This document shows, in pieces, positions 1 through 5,013 of a stretch of DNA of 8,996 nucleotides. Below the pieces are notes generated by a model. It was not told the origin of the DNA and made no database searches. It saw only the letters and a list, made by a program, of their open reading frames with translations. The stretch is from Caulobacteraceae bacterium. Lineage in GTDB: Bacteria; Pseudomonadota; Alphaproteobacteria; Caulobacterales; Caulobacteraceae. The position numbers and the translations under genes are program-made. Each line of letters opens with the position of its first letter. Position 1 is the first letter of the stretch. The stretch covers positions 1 through 8,996 of the forward strand of contig JAQGII010000048.1 in NCBI GenBank assembly GCA_028291305.1, given 5' to 3'.

Positions 1-18
1 GGCGCGCGGCCGCGCGCC
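1..18. repeat. Perfect 18-bp GC palindrome at window edge
   Basis: The first 18 bases, GGCGCGCGGCCGCGCGCC, equal their own reverse complement. As RNA this could form a hairpin, but no T-run follows and the sequence to its left is not visible. It may be the end of a terminator for a gene outside the window or simply GC-rich chance; no function is assigned. Confidence 0.4.
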
Positions 19-69
19 AAGGGCATGCCAGCCAGAGGCGGCCGCCAGAAGCCCAGTCGATCGAGGCTT

Positions 70-261
70 TTACGAGTGGGAACTCCGGACAACGCGCCCC
101 ACCAGCCGATCTGTCTGCCAAATTTCGATCGCCGGGACGCGCTCGAGAAGTTCGCGGGCATGGCTGAGCGCTTCGGAATCGTCGGCGAAACTCCTGTTCA
201 CGGCTCCCACGATGCCCCCCTGATCGCTCAGGTTGTAGAGGCGATAGGATCGATCGCTCAT
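70..261 (-). CDS. Small hypothetical protein, 63 residues
   Basis: An intact small soluble protein of unknown function. The start is well supported: GGGAGGT lies at 265-271 on the minus strand, a few bases before the ATG at 261. The sequence opens with MSDRSYRLYNL and ends with a short IEIWQTDRLVGRV-type strand. The pattern (strand, helix with EALSHARELL, then a strand with a Trp-Gln pair) resembles the short uncharacterised alphaproteobacterial proteins of about 60-70 residues that often end in an 'aW.g.R.v.r' strand; this resemblance is recalled, not searched. There is no signal peptide, membrane segment or catalytic motif. It stands alone, with no partner on the same strand. No clear promoter consensus was found upstream. 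An overlapping plus-strand frame at 25-288 is arginine/proline rich, has no good ribosome site and is treated as its shadow. Confidence 0.7.
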   Translation of the reverse strand: MSDRSYRLYNLSDQGGIVGAVNRSFADDSEALSHARELLERVPAIEIWQTDRLVGRVVRSSHS

Positions 262-264
262 AAG

Positions 265-271
265 ACCTCCC
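265..271 (-). promoter_or_regulatory. Strong ribosome binding site of the 63-residue gene
   Basis: Read on the minus strand the bases are GGGAGGT, followed by three bases and then the ATG at 261. This near-perfect anti-16S match decides the start and is the main reason for calling such a short gene. Confidence 0.7.
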
Positions 272-575
272 GCATTATTCCTGGCTGAGCTTGCCGCCCA
301 GTTCCATTAAATAGAGAAGCGTCTAATTTCGGCGAATACAAGAGGTTCTCTGACGCCCAGGTGAGTTCTTTATTGTTCTGAATTGCCATGCCGCTGGCAA
401 TGTTGGGTTGTGCCGGAAGGCAGGCAAACGTCTCCGCGACCAAGCCGTTGGCGATTGGCGAAGGGGCTGAATTCGCTGGGCTTCCGGGTGTTGTCGGCGC
501 CGCCAGGGCCGCCCCCGATTCATGCGCTATCTGATTAAAATCGGCGCCTTAAACTCGGCTGTACGGCGGGCGGTC

Positions 576-672
576 TCAATCTAAATCCTCGATGCGGCAG
601 ATTGTAGCAGTCGCCTCTCTGGAGAGTCTGACGGCATAGCAAACCAAATCATCAATTCGCCCATATTTACGT
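576..672 (-). pseudogene. Possible remnant of a small protein gene
   Basis: The last 30 or so codons of a minus-strand frame read as plausible protein (…RKYGRIDDLVCYAVRLS… ending IEDLD, then TGA at 576-578). The frame runs upstream without an ATG or GTG preceded by a ribosome site; an internal TTG is the only candidate nearby, and further upstream it enters the promoter and antisense of the KGG gene. I read it as a possible truncated or decayed short gene, or a real one using a rare start. No family is recognised. Confidence 0.25.
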
Positions 673-697
673 GAAACAAACGGTGACGTTAATCGTT
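673..697 (+). promoter_or_regulatory. Probable EcfG-type stress promoter of the KGG gene
   Basis: GAAAC at 673-677 and CGTT at 694-697 are separated by 16 bases. The alphaproteobacterial general-stress sigma factor (EcfG/SigT) recognises GGAAC-N16-17-CGTT, so this is one mismatch from consensus. It ends 29 bases before the GTG start at 727. The gene product is a stress-type KGG protein, which fits this kind of control. The assignment is by consensus only. Confidence 0.6.
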
Positions 698-726
698 CGA
701 CAGCGGGGGATGCATGGAGCACCGTT

Positions 727-942
727 GTGGATACTGATAAAACGACACCAAAGTCCCGGCGCGGCTTCGCCGCGATGTCCCCTGAGAAGCAGCGTGAGAT
801 CGCCCGCAAGGGCGGAGCGAGCGTTCCCAGCGAGAAGCGGAGTTTTTCCCAAGACCAGAGCTTGGCCGCCAAAGCTGGACGCAAGGGCGGCTCCGCCTCA
901 AGCGGGGGCGGTCGACGCAAGAGCGACCCAGGCCTCAACTAG
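727..942 (+). CDS. KGG-repeat stress-type protein, 71 residues
   Basis: A small, highly charged, glycine-rich protein with two KGG repeats, the hallmark of the stress-induced KGG family (E. coli YciG, Bacillus GsiB-like). The first repeat, around residues 12-30, has the classical order RRGFAAM, SPEKQREIA, RKGG. The second, around 40-55, runs FSQDQSLAAKAGRKGG. The tail is Gly/Ser/Arg rich and looks disordered. Family members accumulate under general stress and resemble hydrophilins; their exact biochemical role is not established. The start is GTG at 727, chosen because GGAG at 716-719 lies 7 bases ahead of it, and because the N-terminus then matches the usual 'T.KSRRGFA' opening. An EcfG-like promoter precedes it. 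It is monocistronic as far as can be seen. Identification of the family is firm; function is inferred. Confidence 0.88.
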   Translation: MDTDKTTPKSRRGFAAMSPEKQREIARKGGASVPSEKRSFSQDQSLAAKAGRKGGSASSGGGRRKSDPGLN

Positions 943-1150
943 CTTAGCCTTGGTTTCTGAGGTAACTTGATAGCAGGAAGCGTGGCGGCTGTTGTCGGTC
1001 GCGAGCCCAGCGGCACGCTGCGCTTCCACCGCTCAAGCCACAGGGCCGACGCCCGTGGGCCCGAGCCCATCGTCCACCGCTGGCGCCGGCAGGCTCAGAA
1101 GGTCGGATCGTCGATCGCCGCGCTTCAGCCGATTGGGCTCGTCCAGCCGA
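943..1150. other. Intergenic stretch between two tail-to-tail stress genes
   Basis: About 200 bases where the plus-strand KGG gene and the minus-strand Lmo0937-like gene converge. Long open frames here are arginine/proline rich with no ribosome sites and read as GC-driven shadows. A short inverted repeat TGGGC-ccga-GCCCA lies near 1058-1071 without a T-run. CAGCCGATT occurs twice near 1126-1153. No clear terminator is visible. Confidence 0.4.
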
Positions 1151-1300
1151 TTAGATTCCTCTGCGGCCGCGCACGAAATGCAAGACGACCATGACCACCG
1201 CGATGATCAGCAGTACATGAATGACCGCGGTCGTGACGTGGAAGGCAAAAAAACCAAGAAGCCAAAGGACGAGTAGTACGACAGCTATGGTGGCCAGCAT
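1151..1300 (-). CDS. Lmo0937-like small membrane protein, 49 residues
   Basis: An intact short gene whose product begins MLATIAVVLLVLWLLGFFAF and ends VVLHFVRGRRGI. It has two hydrophobic segments, residues 2-20 and about 25-42, separated by a short HVTTAV turn that contains histidine, and a basic tail. The 'M..TIAVVLLVLWLLG' opening followed by 'IHVLLIIAVV' matches the very short Lmo0937-family (DUF5670, from memory) membrane proteins, which are widespread in bacteria and have no known biochemical function; several are stress induced. AAGGA at 1309-1313 on the minus strand supports the ATG at 1300. A perfect EcfG-type promoter lies 40 bases further upstream. Likely an inner-membrane hairpin with both ends in the cytoplasm. 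The family call is strong, the function unknown. Confidence 0.85.
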   Translation of the reverse strand: MLATIAVVLLVLWLLGFFAFHVTTAVIHVLLIIAVVMVVLHFVRGRRGI

Positions 1301-1340
1301 TGAGGGCTATCCTTGGCGGCGGCTTCTTGAACGCTACTGA

Positions 1341-1365
1341 AACGCTCCGCTGCTATGCAGGTTCC
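1341..1365 (-). promoter_or_regulatory. Perfect EcfG-type promoter of the 49-residue membrane protein
   Basis: On the minus strand GGAAC (1365-1361), 16 bases, then CGTT (1344-1341): an exact match to the alphaproteobacterial EcfG consensus GGAAC-N16-17-CGTT. The -10 end lies 40 bases ahead of the ATG at 1300, leaving room for a short leader with the ribosome site. This points to general-stress control by the PhyR-NepR-EcfG system, whose genes are not in the window. Confidence 0.75.
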
Positions 1366-1462
1366 TGCCGAACGTCAGGCCATGGACGCGGCGGGACCGG
1401 GGCGTCCATCCAGTCTTTGCCCTCATGCCCGGCGGGGAAGCCCAACGCCGCCGCGAGCGCGG

Positions 1463-1609
1463 CTACAGAATCGGCCGGGGCAATTCGTGCCCGACCCAGG
1501 CGGCGCCCTCGGCGAGTAGCCAGAGCCCGCCCACGAACGCCGCCGCCATGACCAGGCCGACACAGGCCAGGATGCTCAAGGCCGCGAAGGTCCCCGGGAT
1601 CGGCTTCAT
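1463..1609 (-). CDS. One-helix small membrane protein, 48 residues
   Basis: A short gene starting MKPIPGTFAALSILACVGLV and ending HELPRPIL. Residues 8-33 form one hydrophobic segment rich in Ala, Leu, Val and Gly, followed by a short amphipathic part, EGAAWVGHELPRP. This could be a single-pass membrane protein or a secreted peptide with an uncleaved signal. AGGAG at 1616-1620 (minus strand) sits 6 bases before the ATG, a very good ribosome site, and is the main support. Not recognised as a named family. In another minus-strand frame, from about 1469 down to 1353, a natural-looking stretch (AAALGFPAGHEGKDWMDA) continues, so the gene may originally have been longer with a frameshift near 1465; the shorter form is what the sequence encodes. 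No EcfG consensus was found ahead of it. Confidence 0.6.
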   Translation of the reverse strand: MKPIPGTFAALSILACVGLVMAAAFVGGLWLLAEGAAWVGHELPRPIL

Positions 1610-1709
1610 AGGGTTCTCCTATCTGCAAGGCGGCGACCGCAAACAGTCCCGCTTCGGCCTAACGCATCTCCCACAGCTTGGCTGCATCACTGGATACGGA
1701 TCCTAGGAC

Positions 1710-1847
1710 ATGGCGCTGGTTCTGGTGCGTACGTCCACGGGATTGCCGGCGCTCGTCGCCCTGCCGACGCCCGGGCATGTGCTGTTCCTGGCGCTCCCGT
1801 TGATCATCGGACTGCCGTTGGCGGGGCTGATGCGGCGGCGACGCTGA
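1710..1847 (+). CDS. Doubtful 45-residue frame with PEP-CTERM-like tail
   Basis: A short plus-strand frame from ATG 1710, bounded by an in-frame TAG at 1704. Its last 28 residues, from LPTPGH through ALPLIIGLPLAGL to MRRRR at the very C-terminus, have the three-part layout of a PEP-CTERM/exosortase sorting tail: a proline-containing motif, about 18 hydrophobic residues, and a basic cluster at the end. Normal PEP-CTERM proteins carry this tail on a secreted domain of 150 or more residues, and no signal peptide or domain precedes it here. The only ribosome-like sequence, AGGA at 1705-1708, is too close to the ATG. It may be the stump of a deleted extracellular protein, a free small membrane peptide, or chance. 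Confidence 0.3.
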   Translation: MALVLVRTSTGLPALVALPTPGHVLFLALPLIIGLPLAGLMRRRR

Positions 1848-1887
1848 CGGGGTCGGCGGCCGGGCTGGGCCGGCCGGTGTGCGCTAC

Positions 1888-1966
1888 TCAGCCAGGGCGA
1901 GCGGTAGTCCTCCCAGGTCTGGCGATCGGGGAGATGGCGCTCTTTGAGGAAGCGGTTGCCGCCGGT
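1888..1966 (-). pseudogene. Possible protein fragment, unidentified
   Basis: On the minus strand, directly after a TGA at 1967-1969, one frame reads GNRFLKERHLPDRQTWEDYR and then SPWLSS, with a residue mix unlike the Arg/Pro/Ala-rich shadow frames around it. There is no start codon, and the frame loses protein character after about 26 residues although it stays open to 1704. It is best described as the possible remains of an unidentified gene. I do not recognise the family. Confidence 0.25.
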
Positions 1967-2078
1967 TCAAGTTGCTCTGAGAGAGCCGTCACGGGCGATA
2001 AGTCGAGAACGTCACCACCGGCACAATAATTCAACTTTGCAAAGAATATCCACTTCGTCGCCGAAAGTTCACACGTAC

Positions 2079-2092
2079 GTCACTGACGTGAC
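2079..2092. promoter_or_regulatory. Inverted repeat upstream of receptor remnant
   Basis: GTCAC, four bases, GTGAC form a short perfect dyad ahead of the receptor gene. Receptor genes of this class are often controlled by a repressor at such a dyad. The arms are only 5 bp, so chance is possible. Confidence 0.25.
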
Positions 2093-2153
2093 ACTCCTCC
2101 GAGGTTTGGTCCGCCGCGGACTTCAGCAAAAAAAATACCTAAGGGGATATCCG

Positions 2154-2425
2154 ATGCGAACCTATCTTCAAGGCGCGGCGATTGCCGCGCTGGCGTACGC
2201 GATTGCGCAACCGGCCTGCGCCGCCGACGCGGCGGGGACGGCGCCGGGCGCCCCGCTCGAAGAAGTCATCGTCACCGCGACGAAAACCGAGACCAACGTC
2301 CAGAAGACGGCGATCGCGATGTCGGTCGTGAACGCGCCGCGACCGCCAACCGGTCCACGCTGGGCGACTACGGCAACTTCAACGCGCCCCGCACCTTCGG
2401 TGTGGAAGCGTCGATGAAGTTCTAA
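2154..2425 (+). pseudogene. TonB-dependent receptor with huge internal deletion
   Basis: The remains of an outer-membrane active-transport receptor. It begins at ATG 2154 after AAGGGG at 2141-2146. A clean signal peptide (MRTYLQGAAIAALAYAI… cleaved after QPACA) is followed by a mature start with the TonB box and plug opening, EEVIVTATKTETNVQKTAIA. After about residue 59, near 2330, this homology stops. In a different frame the sequence from about 2330 to the TAA at 2423-2425 reads GDYGNFNAPRTFGVEASMKF, the typical last beta strand of such a receptor with its terminal Phe. Nearly all of the plug and barrel (receptors are about 700-1000 residues) is gone and the two ends are joined out of frame, so the actual product from 2154 stops at 2417 after 87 residues. 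It cannot work as a transporter. The signal peptide could still be exported. Confidence 0.85.
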
Positions 2426-2440
2426 CGAAGCGGATGTATT

Positions 2441-2458
2441 GGGGTCGCCTGCGGCCCC
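2441..2458 (+). terminator. Short GC hairpin after the receptor stop
   Basis: GGGGTCG, loop CCTG, CGGCCCC form a 7-bp stem with one G-T pair, 15 bases after the receptor stop codon. No T-run follows. It probably served as part of the receptor gene terminator together with the stronger hairpin downstream. Confidence 0.35.
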
Positions 2459-2476
2459 ACCAGTACTGAGCATCGG

Positions 2477-2509
2477 ACCCCACCCGCCTGCAACGCAAGC
2501 GGGTGGGGT
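2477..2509. terminator. Strong hairpin, probable bidirectional terminator
   Basis: ACCCCACCCGC (2477-2487) and GCGGGTGGGGT (2499-2509) are perfect 11-base complements. Inside, TGC and GCA pair again round a three-base AAC loop after one mismatch, and AGTAC/GTACT at 2462-2466 and 2508-2512 could add an outer stem. No T-run flanks it on either strand. It lies between the tail-to-tail ends of the receptor remnant (plus) and the cupin remnant (minus), so a shared terminator for both is the simplest reading. Confidence 0.6.
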
Positions 2510-2530
2510 ACTGCTTGGACGAGCCTCACC

Positions 2531-2790
2531 TCACCCTGTGAGAGCGATGCGGAGCCTTGAGCGCCCGTACAGGCCCGTGTTGATCACATTGTGACGCGCC
2601 CCGGCCGGAACGATCGCCGCGTCGCCGCCTTGATAGGTGTGCAGACGCCGTCGATCCAAACCGCGCCACGACCTTTTTCACGCCGATTCCGGGAACGCGA
2701 ACGAGGACGTCACAGACCCGCCTGTCGGCGCGGACGCCGCGGCGCCGGAGATGCTGCCTGACCGACCCACCTGAACCGTGCTGAAGTCTT
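2531..2790 (-). pseudogene. Frameshifted, truncated cupin-domain gene
   Basis: On the minus strand, a frame ending with the TGA at 2531-2533 contains HTYQGGDAAIVPAGARHNVI and then NTG (2573-2641). This is the second conserved motif of small cupin-2 proteins (G-D-x-x-x-V-P-A-G-x-x-H-N-x-x-N-T-G). Immediately upstream but in another frame, 2644-2673 reads GRGAVWIDGV, the first cupin half (G-x-G-x-V-x-I-D-G). Adding one base at about 2643 would restore DGV-LHTYQGGD, so a single-base deletion is likely. Further upstream, near 2740-2790, a third frame gives SEDFSTVQVGRSGSISG, plausible as the N-terminal strand pair. The usual C-terminal strand after NTG is lost and the true start would run into the next gene. 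It no longer encodes a working cupin; substrate unknown. Confidence 0.7.
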
Positions 2791-2793
2791 CCG

Positions 2794-3597
2794 ATGTCGA
2801 CCGAACCGCCTGCTGATCCGACTTCGTCGACGCTGTCTGCGAGGGCCTTGGTTCTGGGCGAGCGGATCGACACCGCCGGGCTGGAGCGGCGCGATGCGAT
2901 CTCGACGGCCCCGCTTTCCTTTTCCACGGACAATGGACTGGTCGTCGTCTTCCGCTACGGCGTCGTCGTTCTGATCGGCCTGGATTCCAAGGCCGAGGAG
3001 CAGGTGCTCGAGAGAATCTTGCCGCGCGTGCAGGGCGTCCTGTCGGAACGCGAGGAAGAAAGGATCCAGCTCGCGTTACGCGATGATCAGGACGAAGGCG
3101 TCGGCGCTGACGGCGTCGTGCGGATCGGCGCCTTGGCGCCCGATAAATTGCTGGTGGTCGCCGACGCCCTCGCCAAAAGCGCTGCGCTCGCTCAGGACGA
3201 ACGCCAGGTCGCCAAGGTTTTCGATACGGTAGAGCCCTGGGCGCGCCAACTGGCCGCCACCGGTCGCAGTCCAGGCGGACGGCGGGACATGATCCGCTTG
3301 ATCGGATCGGCCTTGCTGGTCCAGCACCGGCTGGCTGAGCGCGTGGCGGTCCGTGAAAAGCCCGACATCCTGTGGGACCGCCCTGATCTTGAGCGTTTGT
3401 ATGCCCGGCTGGAGGACGAGTATGAACTGGTCGAGCGCGCGGAAACCCTGGCCCGCAAGCTCGACCTGATCGGTGAAACCGTGACGGTGCTGACCGACCT
3501 CATCGACACCCGGCGCGCGCTGCGGCTCGAAACCATCATTGTCGGCCTCATCCTGGCCGAGATTGCGCTGACGTTGATCCAGATGGTTCGGCGGTGA
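2794..3597 (+). CDS. RMD1/DUF155-family membrane-anchored protein
   Basis: A 267-residue protein of the RMD1/Sif2/DUF155 family (mitochondrial RMND1 and yeast Rmd1/Mrx10 relatives). In eukaryotes RMND1 supports mitochondrial translation; the bacterial role is unknown. Visible features: an N-terminal tail; a strand-rich part with the family's 'NGLVVVFRYGVVVLIG' segment at 47-62; a charged middle; then the conserved helix with ILWDRPDLERLYARLEDEYE (182-201), ELVERAETL, and RRALRLETIIVGLILAEIAL, where residues 246-264 form a single C-terminal membrane anchor. Length and order match the family. Start ATG 2794 has only a weak GAAG site 7 bases ahead. The C-terminal anchor suggests a tail-anchored inner-membrane protein facing the cytoplasm. 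It is intact, unlike its left neighbours, and converges on the tRNA gene. Confidence 0.85.
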   Translation: MSTEPPADPTSSTLSARALVLGERIDTAGLERRDAISTAPLSFSTDNGLVVVFRYGVVVLIGLDSKAEEQVLERILPRVQGVLSEREEERIQLALRDDQDEGVGADGVVRIGALAPDKLLVVADALAKSAALAQDERQVAKVFDTVEPWARQLAATGRSPGGRRDMIRLIGSALLVQHRLAERVAVREKPDILWDRPDLERLYARLEDEYELVERAETLARKLDLIGETVTVLTDLIDTRRALRLETIIVGLILAEIALTLIQMVRR

Positions 3598-3635
3598 GAG
3601 ACAACTTCGCTATGGGTCCGGCCTGACCTCGCAGC

Positions 3636-3725
3636 TGGCGGACGGGGTGGGATTCGAACCCACGGTAGGCTTTCACCTACGGCGGTTTTCAAGACCGCTG
3701 CCTTAAACCACTCGGCCACCCGTCC
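3636..3725 (-). tRNA. tRNA-Ser(UGA)
   Basis: On the minus strand the gene runs from 3725 (GGACGGG) to 3640 (ends CCCGTCC), a perfect 7-bp acceptor stem, followed by a G discriminator at 3639 and an encoded CCA at 3638-3636. The anticodon stem GCGGT/ACCGC encloses CTTGAAA, with anticodon TGA at 3691-3689, reading UCA and other UCN serine codons. The long variable arm GTAGGTGAAAGCCTAC marks a class II tRNA, and GGTTCGAATCC is the T loop. All serine features agree. The gene faces left, towards the DUF155 gene, and its 3' end is towards the accessory region. Confidence 0.97.
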
Positions 3726-3921
3726 AGGGTCGTCAAATCAGGCGCATGCCGCTGGACCGGGCGCCAATGCGCGGGACGGATGCCATGAAGGACCGGGGGC
3801 GGCAAGCCATCAGGCCATGCGCGCGCCGCCGCCGGGGCCGTGCAATCAAGGTTAACCCTGTTTAAAACCTCCCGGATTAGCCTGGTCCGGATTGGGCCGG
3901 GACGGGACGGGGGCAGACGAC
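3726..3921. other. Divergent intergenic region between tRNA-Ser and rlpA
   Basis: About 200 bases that should contain the tRNA promoter (minus) and the rlpA promoter (plus). Apart from the TTAA dyad, a GGGAC repeat run lies at 3899-3914, next to the rlpA start. No open frame with a ribosome site was seen. Confidence 0.4.
3852..3865. promoter_or_regulatory. Possible CtrA box upstream of rlpA
   Basis: TTAA (3852-3855), six bases, TTAA (3862-3865) lie 56 bases before the rlpA ATG. The Caulobacter cell-cycle regulator CtrA binds TTAA-N7-TTAA and related half sites such as TTAACC; here the spacing is N6, with TTAACCCT as a good half site. In a very GC-rich region such an AT-rich dyad stands out. 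CtrA control of a division-linked cell-wall gene would make sense, but this rests on consensus alone. Confidence 0.4.
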
Positions 3922-4962
3922 ATGGGAGCGGATGCTCTGCAGACATCGGGGACGCCGGCCTGGGCCTCGCGCGCCTCGCTCCTCACCCTGGCGGCGCTGA
4001 CCCTGGCGGCCTGCGCCTCGGGGCCCCGCCCCCTGGACGCCGGGACCGGGGGCGCGCCCACCTCGCGCTACGCCGGCTACAAGGTCGGCAAGCCCTATCA
4101 GGTCAAGGGTGTCTGGTATTATCCGCAGGACCAGCCGAGCTATGACGAGATCGGCATCGCCTCCTGGTACGGCGAGCAGTTCCACAACCGCTACACCGCC
4201 GACGGCGAGGTGTTCGACATGGGCCTGCCGTCGGCCGCGCATAAGACGCTGCCGCTGCCGAGCCTGGTGGAGGTGACCAACCTGGCCAACGGGCGCACCG
4301 TGATCGTGCGGGTCAACGACCGCGGCCCGTTCGTCGACGGACGGGTGATCGACATGTCCAAGGCCGCCGCCGCCGAGCTCGGTTTCGTTACGGCCGGGGT
4401 GACCAAGGTGAGGGTGCGCTATGTCGGCCGCGCCCCGACGCCGCCGGACCAGCGGCAGTACCAGGCCTCCAACCCGCCGCAGCCGCCCGCCCCCAAGGCT
4501 TTGCCGGCGCCGGTCCAGCTGGCGAAGGCGCCCGTCGTCCCGCTCCCGGCGCCGCAACCCGATCCGCCCCTGGCGGTGGCCGCCGCGCCGGCGGTGAGCC
4601 AGGTTCCCCTGGCGTCGCTGCAGAGCTCCGGTCCGCCGTCGTATGCAGCCGCGCCGCCGCAGCAGCAGGCCGCCCTGGCCGACGTCGATTCCCTGCTGGC
4701 CGGTTCGGCCCCGGCAGCGCCGGCCGCCGCCGTCAGCTTCCAGGTCCAGGCCGGGGTGTTTTCCAGCCGCGCCAACGCCGAGGCCCTGGCCGCCCGCCTG
4801 GACGGCGTCGGCCTGCCGGAGGTCGAGCCGTTCGCGCGCAATGGCCAGACCCTCTATCGCGTGGTGGTGCACGGCTTCTCCAGCCCGACCGCCGCCGCAG
4901 CGGCGCGCAGCCAGGCCGCCGCCCTGGGCGTGCCCGACGCGCGGGTCGTGGCCGGCTCCTGA
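3922..4962 (+). CDS. rlpA: RlpA-family septal lipoprotein (DPBB plus SPOR)
   Basis: A 346-residue outer-membrane lipoprotein that cuts or binds denuded peptidoglycan glycan strands during cell separation (lytic transglycosylase activity is shown for Pseudomonas RlpA). A lipoprotein signal ends in LTLAAC with the lipidated Cys at 31. A double-psi beta-barrel spans about 76-158 and holds the family signatures SWYGEQFHNRYTADGE, His107 in SAAHKTLPLPS and Asp123 in RVNDRGPF, positions that correspond to the catalytic region. A Pro/Ala-rich linker follows (about 160-268) and a C-terminal SPOR domain from 271, which in this family targets denuded glycans at the septum. ATG 3922 was chosen because it places the signal peptide normally; an upstream in-frame TTG at 3892 would add 10 residues. 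A GGGGGC purine stretch (3910-3914 region) precedes it. First gene of the plus-strand block, 51 bases ahead of tmk. Confidence 0.92.
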   Translation: MGADALQTSGTPAWASRASLLTLAALTLAACASGPRPLDAGTGGAPTSRYAGYKVGKPYQVKGVWYYPQDQPSYDEIGIASWYGEQFHNRYTADGEVFDMGLPSAAHKTLPLPSLVEVTNLANGRTVIVRVNDRGPFVDGRVIDMSKAAAAELGFVTAGVTKVRVRYVGRAPTPPDQRQYQASNPPQPPAPKALPAPVQLAKAPVVPLPAPQPDPPLAVAAAPAVSQVPLASLQSSGPPSYAAAPPQQQAALADVDSLLAGSAPAAPAAAVSFQVQAGVFSSRANAEALAARLDGVGLPEVEPFARNGQTLYRVVVHGFSSPTAAAAARSQAAALGVPDARVVAGS

Positions 4963-4981
4963 TCGACCGGAATCTGCCGTT

Positions 4982-5009
4982 GCCGGCTTGCGCCGGCCGG
5001 CGAACCGGC
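4982..5009. repeat. Hairpin between rlpA and tmk
   Basis: GCCGG…TT…CGCC, loop GGCC, GGCG…AA…CCGGC make a long imperfect stem in the 51-base gap before tmk. No T-run follows. It may attenuate or partly terminate rlpA transcripts, or stabilise mRNA ends; it also lies close enough to affect initiation at tmk. Confidence 0.4.
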
Positions 5010-5013
5010 CAAT

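Larger units (their letters stand above)
262..672. other. Gene-poor stretch upstream of the KGG gene
   Basis: About 410 bases with lower GC than the rest of the window and no well-supported gene. A minus-strand frame of 43 residues from an ATG at 389 ends with its TGA overlapping the ATG at 261, but it has no ribosome site and no recognisable motif. A second minus-strand frame ending at 576 finishes with KYGRIDDLVCYAVRLSREAT, which looks protein-like, but it has no start codon with a ribosome site and may be a remnant. No transposon ends, RNA gene or long repeat were seen. Confidence 0.5.
1848..2153. other. Leader and intergenic region before the receptor remnant
   Basis: About 300 bases with no intact gene. 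It holds the unidentified fragment above, an AT-richer stretch near 2020-2075, and two small inverted repeats: GTCAC-tgac-GTGAC at 2079-2092 and GTCCGC-c-GCGGAC at 2109-2121. These lie 62 and 33 bases before the receptor start and could be an operator and a leader hairpin, but neither matches a regulator site I can name. Confidence 0.35.

Noticed and set aside
258..389. A 43-residue minus-strand ORF overlapping the 63-residue gene by ATGA
   Set aside because: No ribosome site before its ATG, no motif, and the downstream gene has its own strong ribosome site, so coupling is not needed.
2526..2933. A 135-residue minus-strand ORF as an intact gene
   Set aside because: Its frame does not contain the cupin motifs, which sit in the other two frames, and its beginning is antisense to the DUF155 gene.
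3636..3725. tRNA-Ser as the attachment site of an integrated element
   Set aside because: The accessory region lies on the 3' side of the tRNA, which invites the idea, but no repeat of the tRNA 3' end, integrase or phage gene is present in the window, and the intact DUF155 gene lies between.
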